NCBI GenBank assembly: GCA_003290165.1
Contig: QNQO01005809.1
Coordinates: 310,001 to 374,000 of the forward strand
Reading direction: 5' to 3'
Length of the DNA: 64,000 bases
From: Berberis thunbergii
Lineage: Eukaryota > Streptophyta > Magnoliopsida > Ranunculales > Berberidaceae
The translations under genes were made by a program, and so were the position numbers. The notes under the pieces were generated by a model. It was not told the origin of the DNA and made no database searches. It saw nothing but the letters and a program-made list of their open reading frames with translations. Shown in pieces: positions 1 through 10,865 of this stretch (positions within the stretch are counted from its first letter, which is position 1; each line of letters opens with the position of its first letter).

Positions 1-427
1 TCAACACCATCTTCGGCAGCACCTTAGGTGGCGGGCACATGCCAACACCTAGTCGTCCCCCCATCGCAACCCATTCCTTGCCAGGCGGCGGCACACCAAC
101 AAGTAGGTGGATAGGCTAGGCCGATCGACACGCTCCCTCCCCTAGCCGTCCCCTCAGCCACCACCACCGCCCAAATCTGCCCCACTTCCCGCCACATTTG
201 TTCAAACCCCTCCTCCCTCCGCACAACCCATCTCTCCACCACCAATCAGTCCTAACCCCACCCAAACCCCGCAACGAAGAGAAAATAAAAGGGAGATAGA
301 GGAATGAGATGTACCTAATTTGGATCTTCTCCGAACAGAATTGCCATCGATCGTCCCCAACGACCTGCAATGGCAAATGTATTTTTCGGAGAGGACCAAA
401 CCAAGCCCCGCCGAGTTTACCTGTTAC
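1..427. other. GC-rich flank, no gene recognised
   Basis: The first ~260 bases are unusually C-rich on the plus strand compared with the AT-rich DNA that follows. Overlapping open frames exist on both strands, but none shows a known motif, and the longest runs on into the inserted MITE at 428. It may be a degraded promoter or 5' UTR, or part of an element cut off by the window edge. I see no supportable gene. Confidence 0.3.
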
Positions 428-955
428 CAAGGATTGTGATATCGTTTTTCGAGTTACTTTCGATCTCCTGATTTTAAGAAATATTTCGATGTGTAAAGAA
501 AAAACGTAAAAATTTTGAGGATACATGAAATATATATAATGAATTTCGAGGGTGTATTAAATATGTGAAAAAATAAGATGCAAGTAAATAAATATATTAA
601 ATGCATTAAAAGAAACCAAAATACCTATAATTAGAAAATTAGTGGTAGTTTCAAAAATCAATATATAAGTAGAAGAAGTCATAGTTAAAAAATTAGGGGG
701 TGATTTCAAAATCAATAAATAATTAGAATAAATGATAATTAGAAAAAATAATTCGAAATTTATGAAAAAACTCCAAATTTTCGAATAAAATCCTCGAAAT
801 AATGTATTTTAGTAGCTAGTTTTGTATTTTTATGAAAAAAACGAAATTTATGAAAATCCGGAAATGTACGAAAAAAATTTGAACTCTTTTCGTAACTTCA
901 AAAAAACAAAAAATTTGTTGAAATTTTCTATAATTTCGCGAAATCACAATCCTTG
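428..955. mobile_element. hAT-like MITE, copy I of a local family
   Basis: The ends form terminal inverted repeats: CAAGGATTGTGAT at the left and ATCACAATCCTTG at the right. The flanking octamers cctgttac (420-427) and catgttat (956-963) agree at 6 of 8 positions, which fits a decayed 8-bp target duplication. The interior is AT-rich and non-coding. The same ends recur at 37183-37555 and 39240-46533, where the 8-bp duplications are perfect. CA-starting repeats with 8-bp duplications point to the hAT superfamily; that assignment is inferred, since no transposase is present. Confidence 0.85.
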
Positions 956-1216
956 CATGTTATATTGCAAACTCTTGATCAAGTCTGTCACCAGGATGGC
1001 GAGATGTTCCCCCATGACAATTGTATTCCTCAATATCACAGTGCCCCCTCGACCAACTCCCATGTGGGCCATCATGGTGGATTTCATTTCAGAAGTAGCT
1101 CTGCTGAAGAAGTGGACTATGTTTGTGAATAACATTTAGGGAGGATAAGTTATTTACACCACCCACTTTACTTCATAACACCCATGAGTTTCAATCATAT
1201 TCTCATGTGGACCAGG

Positions 1217-1755
1217 CTATGCAGTTAAAACAACGTTATAACGCCGATATAACACTTAACAGGGGTGAGTCATTACGTTATGACATTATCACGTTATGGT
1301 ATCACAACTTCGATATAATGGCATTATATGGCCGTTATTGAGATAAGGTTTTTTTTTCAATAACTCCGTTTTAACGTTTTGTTCTAATACATAAAAAAAT
1401 AAATTAAAAAATAAAAAATAAAAAATAAATACCCCCTTCACTCTCAATCGAACCAGAACCTTAGACTCATAGGAAAAAATGAGAACCAGAGCTTGATGTC
1501 ACCAATCGACAGAGAACGGGAGAAGAATGGAAGAAGACGAAGAGTCGATCGCACTCTCTGTTGGCTGTTGCGATCTCACTCCCGTACGAAGGAAATTTGT
1601 TTTTTTATTTATTTTTTTGTTTTTAAAATTAATGTTATGAACATGATTTACTTTTTTACTCTATAATACATTTATATTTTGTGGGGGTATTAAAAATATA
1701 TTTAAAAAAAACTATTCCGTTATATATCGTTACGTTATTCGTTTTAACTGCATAG
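1217..1755. mobile_element. MITE with CTATGCAGTT ends and 8-bp duplication
   Basis: This 539-bp element starts CTATGCAGTTAAAAC and ends with the reverse complement, GTTTTAACTGCATAG. It is flanked on both sides by a perfect GGACCAGG (1209-1216 and 1756-1763). The interior has no coding capacity; it contains several ACGTTAT-type short repeats near both ends and an AT-rich centre. An 8-bp duplication suggests a hAT-type transposase in trans, but the ends are unrelated to the CAAGGATTG family elsewhere in the window. Confidence 0.88.
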
Positions 1756-3559
1756 GGACCAGGTTATTTGCAGCCCCAAAAAGGCCATTTACTACCACCA
1801 CAAGCTGCTGGTTCATGTGTTTCTGATCACTAAAAACTGAATAAATACCACCGTGGAGCAAAATTTGTGATCTCGTTTGCTATATGTTTGTAGCAAAGTT
1901 TGAGAAGTACGTGTGCATACACTTTCAAATAGGGAAGTGGATGTCCCTTGAGCAACGAATTCTCGTGGATATTGTTGTTGGCACCAAAATTTTGATTTGA
2001 TTGTTCGTGTTCATGATAAGTGCAACTACAATGGAAAAGTTCGTGATCGACTTCTTCTCGTACATTTTGCATTGTGTTCTCTAAGTGGTTGTTTGTGCTC
2101 GTTTGACTTCTTCTCGTCCTCAAGCTTCGTCAACCTGAGGAGGTTGATGTAAGCAGTATTATAGGTCAATTTAGTAATATTAGTATTAAGTATAATTGGG
2201 CATATTCAATAAGGCTTAAAATAGTAGTTAGGACATTATTAGCCAATTAGGGTTAGGTCAATTAGCTTGTCAAATAAGTTAGAAATATTACAAATTAGGC
2301 AAGGGATTGTTAATTGTCATTCGACGATGATTGAAAAATAGTTATTTTCATAGTTGTTTTCCATTAACTTTTGTCATAGTTTTATTTCGATTCTTGTTCA
2401 TTTATTTCAATTATTGTTCTTAGTTCTATCAAAAATAGACACATACCTAGAAGAACTAAGTTTGGTTCAAGTGACCAAATAGTAGCAAAGCAGCATTTTC
2501 TTTAGTGTGTGTACAAACAAGCCTCAAAACATCAGCAATATGGTCACTAATGACCTGGTACAGTACCAATGAACCTCTACGCCTGTGGCATGCCTCGTGC
2601 ATGTCCTCCTCACTCATGATCCATAAAGGTTAACTCATCCCCAAAAGGCTATTCCTGTACCTGCTACAAACATCTTCCCTGCTCCAAATACAATCTGTCA
2701 CCCTATATCACCTCAGTACAGTCCCGCTTCCTTTCCAATCATATTCCTTTTTTTTTGCTCCAAAAAACACCCTGGTCCCTTTCTTTTAAATGCTCAATCC
2801 AAGTTCAGCTAGGGTGTGGCCATCTCTCCTCCCATTTTCAATCTTTCTATCCCTTATCCACCAAAGGAACTCATCTCTATCTAGTTCTCATACATCTTAG
2901 TGAAAACATGACTTCCTTCCCTAACATGTGTCACTAAGCTTTGTTGTGTGGCAATGATTCATGACTTCGCTTTGCCTTGACAAGCTCTAATTTTTATAAA
3001 AGTGTCTCACCTCAGCCTTAGACCAAAATACTACTTCACCTTAGCCAAGGTGGAGAACATTTAAGGTGCCTAAAGACACCCCTAGTTAGTTTTGTGGAAA
3101 TGTAACTTAATAGAGAGAAAAATACATAAAGAGAAAGACTAAGCTCAACTGTGATGCCTCAGCCCTTGTCCCATCCAGTCTCAAGTGGAAGTCTAATTGC
3201 ACTCCATTTCTCTCTTCCCATTAATTCTCTCACACTACCTAATTGATAATTCTTGTTCTTCAAAGTCAATCCTTGTGGATTCAACCACTGCAAGTTTGCA
3301 ACTTATGTAAAACTTAATATATCCCCATCACCCTAATCATACTTCCATCCAACAAGAAGATGTTCACTTTAATGTTTTTCCCTTGATACATGATTCAGAT
3401 GCTAGCTTACTCACATCATCAACCTGCCTGTTTGGTTTGCTCAGATTTGATAAAGATTATTAGTGTTACCAACAAGTTGGGGCTAGAAACGACATGGTCT
3501 TGTCAAGCCTAATTGAGATTAAAGAGGCAACGAGTTTTAAAACCTCTACATATGAAAAA
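1756..3559. other. unassigned AT-rich sequence
   Basis: I see no supportable gene here. The stretch about 2140-2530 has the look of LTR debris (long AT-rich text with promoter-like patches), but no paired copy, primer-binding site or target duplication is visible. Short open frames at 1830-2123 (minus) and 2755-2937 (plus) have no recognisable motifs. Confidence 0.35.
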
Positions 3560-4965
3560 CAAATACTAAGTGATAATGACAAACATTTCTGGGATCCAAT
3601 AGTGGAAATGATTGGACAGAGACTTGCTATTTGGAAGGTCAAACTATTATAGAATGGTACTCATTAGGAGTCCATTGACAAATATGCCATCTATTATATG
3701 TCATTATTTCACATGTATGTTTCGGTTGTGAAGCACGTTGAAAAGGCTATCAGAAACTTTTTTGTTGTGGTGAAGAAGAAGATAACGGATTTTGTGCGTT
3801 AACTGGGAGTTGGTGTGTATGCCCAAGGAGATGGTGGGTCTATGTATTAGGCCTCTTCAATTGATAAATAAGGCATTATAACGTAAGTGGTTATGGCTAT
3901 TTCGTACAGAAGCAGAATGCATGTGAAAGGAGGTGATTAGAGCTAAATATGATTCTACAGAAGTGAGTTGGCTCTCTAAACATCCACGAGGTTCATATGG
4001 TACTAGCAAGTAGTACCTAGAGAACATTATCTAAGTATAACGATGAGTTTGGTCAAGGGATCGAGGTGGTTCTAGGAAGATGAAATAAGGTTAAGTTCTA
4101 GGAAGATGTTTGGTTGGAAGAGATGGCATTGAAATATACGTGTCTGAGACTTTTTGCTTTGTGTGTGAGGAAGTAGGATCAAGTGGCTGATTTTTGTAGG
4201 CAAGATAATGACTCTTTGCATTGGACTTTTACTTACTTAGGAGCACTCTTTCGGAGGGTGGGGGGAAGTTTGCTTTTTGTCAAATGCCTTGGAGAGTGTT
4301 ACTTTGGGTCAAGAAGATGATAGATGAGATGATAAAGAAAGAGGATATTCAGGTGGTGCGTATTTTTTGAGGTTGGCCATGGATAATTTGCCTAAACAAG
4401 CGGTTCAAGATTTTCCAAATCGTTTCGTATGGAAAAAGGGATTGCCTTCAAGGGTATGTTTTTTCAAGTGGACACCTGTGTGGAATAAACTACTGTCTAA
4501 GGTAGAATAGGACATTCAAGTGGAATGCAGTTTTTGCGCGATTGATTAGGAAACCTCGGTTCACTTGCTAATGCATTGCAGATGGGTCTATAAGGTATGG
4601 ATGTATTCTTGCAGGATGATTGGTGTTATTTGGGTGATGCCTGGTGCTATGAAGACGTTGTTAAGAAGTTGGAAACATTGAATCCTTTGTCGTCTAAAGG
4701 AAAAGAAATTTGGAATTTCTACCTTATGCAATATTTATGACGGTATGGAATGAGCATAATACAAAATATCTGATTTTAGATAGGTCTTCATCACTCTTTA
4801 AGAATGGGTGTCGCATCTTCCATCTTTCAAAGGGATTTTTTTGAGAATTTGGTTGTTAATTGGATTTATAATGTCAGGACCTCAATTTTTTAAGGTTCAT
4901 GCTATGTAATACCACGAATATTGCTTAATAAAATCTTCACCTCTCAAAAAAATAATAATGACGAA
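3560..4965 (+). pseudogene. decayed LINE (L1-type) 3' end
   Basis: Read on the plus strand through many frameshifts and stops, the text matches the C-terminal part of plant L1-type reverse transcriptase proteins. A stretch near 3650-3780 resembles the region after the RT domain (YYMSLFHM, then VEKAIRNFF). One near 4080-4240 has the 'F.EDVWL' type segment. About 4412-4680 carries the zinc-binding zf-RVT type domain: FVWKKGLPSRVCFFKW, then CSFCAID..TSVHLLMHC. The 3' end has an untranslated tail with AATAAAATC and a short A-rich run near 4945-4965, as expected for target-primed insertion. The 5' part (endonuclease and RT core) is absent, so this is a 5'-truncated dead copy. Confidence 0.8.
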
Positions 4966-5402
4966 CTCTACAAATTTAGAGACTAGAGTTAGAACATGGA
5001 ATGAACCAAATAGAGCTTACCAACAATTCAGTTTTAGTGCACGAGTTCTGGACTTTGTAAAGAAACACGTTTTATGGCGAAAATCTTTAATTAGATATGT
5101 TCAAATTTGAAATTTTAGTATAATGCCAGGTTTGAGCATAAAGTTCAAAAAAAATAAAAGAAGAAGAAGAAGGATAATCTGCAATTAAGAATATAAACAC
5201 TATAAGTATTTACTAAAGTGGGAAAACAAAATGCATTCATCGTGTCATATCAGTATCTACCGGTAAATAAAAAGGATTCATCATGTATGAAGAAGACAAA
5301 CAAATAAATGAATCCAAGTTAGTTCCTCAAATGACATGGTAAGGTCAAGTATCAAGGATGCTCATGCACAGGGCACTGACAATCAAAGGGAAAAAAAATT
5401 AC

Positions 5403-5531
5403 CGTTTTTCCATTGGTAGTTTGAATTACAGCAGAATCCGCAGTTATTTTAGACACTTCTCCATCAATCCAAGCTATTTCTGGGTCTTCAACCCATACAT
5501 GAGAACCTACAATGATGTTTACTGCAGTGCC
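5403..5531 (-). CDS. class XI myosin, N-terminal exon (partial gene)
   Basis: A 43-codon open exon on the minus strand reads [17 protein letters not shown], then AWIDGEV and TTNGKT. This is the SH3-like N-terminal subdomain of plant class XI myosins, the actin motors that move organelles in the cytosol. It is bounded by a good acceptor (TTGGTACAG just upstream) and donor (ACG|GTAATT), in phase 0, with no frameshift or stop. The next expected motor exon (VVAN..VFPKD type) is not found down to position 1; the LINE and MITEs lie in that space. Either this is the 5' part of a real gene with a very long intron running off the left edge, or an isolated captured exon. The exon encoding the start Met should lie above 5531 but was not identified. 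Confidence 0.8.
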
Positions 5532-7004
5532 CTGTACCAATTAATAAATAAAGCGGACATGAGAGCCTAAAAGGGATATATGAGCATCATTGCCTAACAA
5601 AATCAACAATGAAAACTAAATAAATATGTATGTAGAAAATACTTGTTTTGGCTGAGACATGGATATACCAATTATGTTAAATATTTTTTTTAAACAAAAT
5701 ATGCCAATTATAAGGCAGAACTAAATAAATCCCTTAGCCAAACACACAACTAGATGGCTCAACATACGAACACAATTATTAGCTGGAAAAAAAAGTACAT
5801 ACATACACACTATGGTACTACCTAAATCCTGACTTGGTTCCAAACTTTTACTTGTTTAAGAAATTCTGATCAATGTGCCAACAGTGCCAGGTTGCCGGTT
5901 CGCCATTTTGACTTTATTCAGTTTCTTACAACGCACTGCCCTTCTGCAACTACGAAATATTGTGCCTTGTCTTGTCTAACCTAAATCTTAAGATACACAA
6001 AAAAAAAAAAAAAAAAAAAAAAACTGTGTTTTTTCCTTGTTGTCTTTTTCATTGAATAAATTGTAATCAAACATATAGAACTTATGTGAATTCCTCAATT
6101 TAAGTATGACCATCTGCTCCAGCACAGAGTTCCTGGTTTGTAATCCTAGTGAAATTTGTATCCAAATAATGGATGTTTAGGCGTTGCCATCCAAAATGGA
6201 CTTCAAATATCTCACCAACTCGCCTGGAGTGATCACTTAGACATTGCTAGAAAATATTGGCCTGTTATTAATAATTGAATATAATTTGTTATGGCGTAGA
6301 GTCAGGGGAAGATGATCTCAGTTCCTAGTTAACTGTTATTAACATTAACAGATCAGAAGTTGCACTCATTCATCTATATCATTGATTGTGGCCTTTGGAC
6401 AGTACTAAAACAGTACAAGAGATACTCATTCCATTGGTTTACATTCAAATGCTTTCTAAATAGTTCAGCTGATTTACTAAAGAACATACCATTAACAACA
6501 GAACACCAATATGTAAAATCATGAACTTTGATGTAAAAGAGATGGAGTTAAAGCTTTGATGTACCATTGCAGCTCAGCTAGGCAATATCCCTTGGTGTCA
6601 GCAGAAGTAAATTAGCCACCAACTGGGGGTACCTAATTTTTCCAATTTCACCTAAAACTCTGAAATTTGTAATGTAGATACTGCAAAAGGTTTCGCTATT
6701 TCAGAAGAAAAAATCGTCTTCCCTAAGGAACCCAATAATGATCCCACTCCAAAAAAATGACATTTTTTCATGAAGATCTGCCAACGGGGTCTATTAGCAT
6801 CAAGAACCGTGGAAGAAGATTGCAAAAACCACCATTCGCGTCGTCGAAACAGTGGAAAGGGAGAGACAAGGTTGAAAGGGCGTTTGGTTTTATTTCTGGT
6901 TAGTTTTGCTCGTCTTTTGGATCTGGTGTTGGTGTGGTGTGGGTGAGTCTGTGGAGTGGACATTGTTCAAAAGAGGCTTAAACTTCGGGGCCTCTTTTTG
7001 CCCT
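5532..7004. other. possible myosin 5' intron/UTR; otherwise unassigned
   Basis: If the myosin exon belongs to a gene, its first exon and promoter would lie here on the minus strand. I could not pick them out with confidence. The stretch includes a 23-base A run at about 6000-6022. Open frames near 6652-6963 overlap on both strands and show no known motif. Confidence 0.3.
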
Positions 7005-9315
7005 AATTTCGCGTCGCTCTCTCGTGTTTTGCTTCTTGTCTCCTGCTCTCTGCAAAAGCTACGACTATTTTTGGCAACCATTTGTGGTTCTAAACTCATT
7101 CATCTCTTCTTCTCGCTCTTCCACTCACTCGCACCACAATGCCTATCTATGCTCATGTTAGGTAGGTGATACTACTGGCTAGGGCTTTCCAATTTCAAAA
7201 ATTCGTTAGTTAGTAGTATGCATATGAAAAAGAATCAAGAGTATTTTAATGAAAAATAATGAAATCCCGCTTAAACTTCGCAACTCCCTCCCTCTATTTG
7301 TCAATTTACGTCATAATCAACCATTGTCAATTATCAGCTTTATCTCACTCCATCCACCAAATAAACTTTGACCATAATCTAGCTATACACACAATTTGAC
7401 GCGATAAACACAAGGAATTGTGCCTGTAACTACTCATTCACGAGCTTCGCTGACTGGCGAGGAAAACAGCCAGGGACGATGGAGGGTCCTCCTTCCCCCT
7501 CGATACGTGTGTCCCATCCCTTGCACGTATCGCGAGGGGATGGAGAGTCCTCCCTCCCTCGACAATTAGAATTCCCCCTCATTCACATAATTAAATTAGG
7601 AATTAGGGTATTCCCTTGCCGTTAGCACCATAAAAGATTAAAACTTGTCAAAACATTATTCACCTCAAGTTTTCATCACCACCATTAACAATTAAAAATA
7701 AATATCAAAATTTTGGGTATGAAAATCAAACCCATGCACTTTTGGTGCTTTGAGTTTGATACGATCCATTAAATTATTGTATTTAGGTAAATTTCAACCG
7801 TCTTTTATGTCAACTTCAAACACCATCCTGATTAGTAATATAGACTATGATATTCTCCGTGTCATTGGCACGATAAAAGTTTAACATGATAAATATAATT
7901 TATTCTATTTTAAATATCAAGATAAATAAATATCAAAATGTTTGGTATGAGAATTGAACTCATGCACTCGTGGTGCTTTGAGTTCTATGTGATTCGTTAG
8001 ATCTTTATATTTAGGTAAATCGCATGCGTCTTTTATCTCCAACCCCAAACACCATCCTGATTTGTAATGCTCATGCACTCTTGGTGCTTTGAATTCTATG
8101 TGATCCGTTAGATCTTTATATTTAGGTAAATCTCAGTCGTCTTTTATCTTCAATCCCAAACACCATACTGATTTGTAATATAGACTAGGGTATTCCCCGT
8201 GTCGTTGGCGCGCTAAAAGTTTAAAACTTGTCAAAATATGATCACCCTTGAGTTTTCATTTTTATAGTCACATGCCTACTCACCACTATTAACAATTGAA
8301 GAAAAATAAATAAATATAAAAAATTGTTCGGTATAGGAATTGATCATGTGCACTCTTGGTGCTTTAAGTTCTATGTGATCTATTAGATTCATATATTTGA
8401 TTAAATCTTGGCTGTAGGGTATTTCCCGTGCCTTCGGCACTCCATTAATACCTTGTCAAAACTTAATTAGCCAATATATTACTGAAAAAAATAATCGAAT
8501 AAATAAATAATTGAGCCAACCCATGTACTTTTATAATTGAGTAAATAAATAATTGAGTCAAAACATGATAAATAGTTTTTATCCTTTATACTTACATGCT
8601 TAATTACCACCATCAACAATTGAAGAAAAATAAATAAATATAAAAAATGTTTGGTATGGGAATCAAACCCATGCACTTTTGGTGCTTTAAGTTCTATATG
8701 ATCCGTTAGATTCATGTATTGGTTAAATCTTAGCCTTCTTTTATCTTCCACCCCAAACACCATCATGTTTTGTAAATATAAATATAATAATAATACAAGA
8801 ATTGAAGAAAAATAAATAAATAAAAGAAAGAAAATGTTAGGTATGGGAATCGAACTCATGCACTCTTGTTGCTTTAAGTTCTATGTGATCTGTTAGATTC
8901 ATATATTTGGTTAAATCTCAGTCGTATTTTATCTTCCACCCCAAACACCATTCTATTTTATATATATAAAATAAAATATAAATATAGCTTTTTTTTCAAG
9001 GGCGAGCAAGGTGTCTAAAGTTTAGGATTTGGACTATTTTGTCAAAGCTAGACGGTTTAATTCAAGCTTTATTGAGCCAAGATCTAAGGCGGAGAATATT
9101 TTTGGATATTTATAATGTGGTTGATGTTATTTAAAACTTTTAAAATATGAGATTATTGTATCCACGGACATCGACCAGATGTTTTTATTGATGAGATTAA
9201 GCGGGCTTTGAGAATTGGGGTTGATGGGAATGCTAAAATTGATGATGGTGTGATGGATGATATGGGGGTTACGGTGGGCGTGCATGGTCACGTGGAAGCA
9301 ATGGACTCGGTGGTG
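7005..9315. repeat. 2.3 kb long direct repeat, copy A
   Basis: From AATTT-CGCGTCGCTCTCTCG onward this text recurs at 61661-64000 in the same orientation with only scattered differences and small indels; net, the right copy is about 29 bp longer. The right copy is cut by the window edge, so the repeat may continue past 9315 here. It begins with a CT-rich patch and then carries the tRNA-like module array. No intact gene is visible. The boundary at 7005 is sharp: sequence to its left has no counterpart before 61661. Confidence 0.9.
7725..8955 (-). repeat. array of six degenerate tRNA-like modules, copy A
   Basis: About six diverged ~110-bp modules start near 7725, 7945, 8068, 8330, 8650 and 8838. 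Each contains 'catgcactcttggtgcttt' followed by a run ending near 'ccccaaacaccat'. On the minus strand they read GCAC-loop-GTGC, a small hairpin like a long variable arm. Next comes ATGGGTTCGATTCCCAT, which folds as a T-arm and matches the pol III B-box consensus GGTTCRANNCC. An A-box-like GGCTAAGAT lies ~65 bases upstream. A tRNA-derived SINE-like origin is my inference; only the T-arm-like and hairpin pieces are seen directly. Confidence 0.5.
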
Positions 9316-9817
9316 AATGTGGGGGCAATGGATGTGGTGAAAAGCATGGACAGGGGGTCATTTTGGCATCTTGTGAATATCGACTAATTTAATTAAGGCA
9401 CCTAATTTTTTAGACATAACATGATAATATTTAATTGTGACAATGCGTAAGCTTGATAATACATTTGAAGAATAACGAAGATGCAATAAAAAAAACATGA
9501 TGACGATTAAATATACACGACAATGGAACATTGAAATAATCAAAGGTTGTCATTGATTAATTTGTATTTCAAGGGAAAATATGAAGAAAATTGTGTTTTG
9601 TAATGATGTTGAAAAAATAGGACATGAAGAGAAACTCATTAGCCATTTTTAAAATATCATTGTTTTAGCAAAACACAAACATGCACAGCCCCTTGAGGTG
9701 TTGGTCCCACTTTTACTTCCTATAATCCCTTCACTTCATTCGTCCCCCCTCTCTCTCCGGTTGGGAGGCTCCCCTGTTTTCGATGGAAATAATATCACCA
9801 CCCTAGCAATTAATTCA
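9316..9817. other. unassigned
   Basis: No gene or paired repeat is seen in these ~500 bases. The last part (about 9730-9780) is CT-rich. The word ATCACCACCC at about 9794-9803 also occurs just right of the Copia element near 15953, but not in the position expected for a target duplication. Confidence 0.3.
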
Positions 9818-10294
9818 TGTTGGAAATAATCTCTAAGAGTAAGAGTGAGGGGATAAGATAATCTGAGGTTTGCTTAATGCAATGTCCTTAAGACAATATT
9901 CGACCTGTCTCGATGCAACGTTGATAGTCATTAGTCTCTCAAGATACAACAGATTCGTTTATGTTCCTAATGTATTTTAGGACAGAAGCTCAGGCAAGTA
10001 GAAATAAGAATTGACTTTGAGATGAACAAAGAAGAACCTATTTGATTTGAATGTAAGTTCTTCTTCTGTGTGCTAGGTTGTTGTAGTAATGATGAATTGC
10101 TAATATTTTGGATATCTCAAATGATCAATTTGATATTTTACTTATAGTAAATAAAACACGGCATACCTATTATCAGAAGACACAGTTGAACCAACACATT
10201 TGTTGGTCTAAAAACTTACACAAATGACCTTATGTAAAGAGTTTATATAACGTACGATTTACTCATTCGATAAATATAGATATACAAATTTCCA
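9818..10294 (-). repeat. Copia-1 3' LTR (left copy)
   Basis: About 477 bp homologous to 15475-15953, with many substitutions. It starts TGTTGGAAAT and ends TTTCCA on the plus strand. Immediately right of it, TCCCCACTTG is the complement of a polypurine tract (CAAGTGGGGA), as expected at the 3' LTR of a minus-strand element. No matching 5-bp target duplication was found (attca on the left, tcacc on the right). Confidence 0.75.
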
Positions 10295-10865
10295 TCCCCA
10301 CTTGAATAAGAAAATTGTGACATCTCAAGAGCACGTGGATTAATGTCACATCAGGATAGGCTGCTTTCACTTTGAACCTTCCTTAGCAAAAAAGTATCAA
10401 AATCACTTAACTAATCAGTGAACTATTTCGTCTCGAACTGTCAGTTGTTGATGTAATAACAATCAATAAACTTTATATGACATTATTCCATTCAAATTTT
10501 ATTCTCGATTGTGTTCGTTTTGGTCCGGAACAATTCTCGGTTCTAGAGATTTTAGCCTGATAAAAATCTCATATAGCCGACCCAGCTCACACTTAAATAG
10601 GTGACCGCTTCTATAAGAAGTATCATACAATACCCCACTTGCTTTTTGCAAAATATAGACGTCATTATAAACCGTGTATCATTGGTTATCATTTTGATCA
10701 CAATAGGTTTGCACTTGGTGTTTCATTGGAATGGAAAAAGTATTATACTCTTAAGTGTTTAACAAATGAATTATCCATCATTAGTTTTCCTTTTGAACTA
10801 AGTCCATGGGATTTCCAATAGCTTAGTAATGTTTCCATGTATGATAATTCGTGTGTATTAGGCTT
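10295..10865. other. Copia-1 3' untranslated internal region
   Basis: Non-coding sequence between the polypurine tract and the pol stop codon. Its length (~570 bp) is acceptable for a Copia element. No conserved motif was recognised. Confidence 0.5.

Noticed and set aside
116..526. 136-codon minus-strand open frame at the left edge.
   Set aside because: It crosses the left end of the MITE at 428 and shows no motif, so it is a chance frame.
7725..8955. Evenly repeated words considered as a CRISPR-like array.
   Set aside because: Units are ~110 bp, diverged and irregularly spaced in eukaryotic nuclear DNA; a tRNA-like or SINE-like origin fits better.
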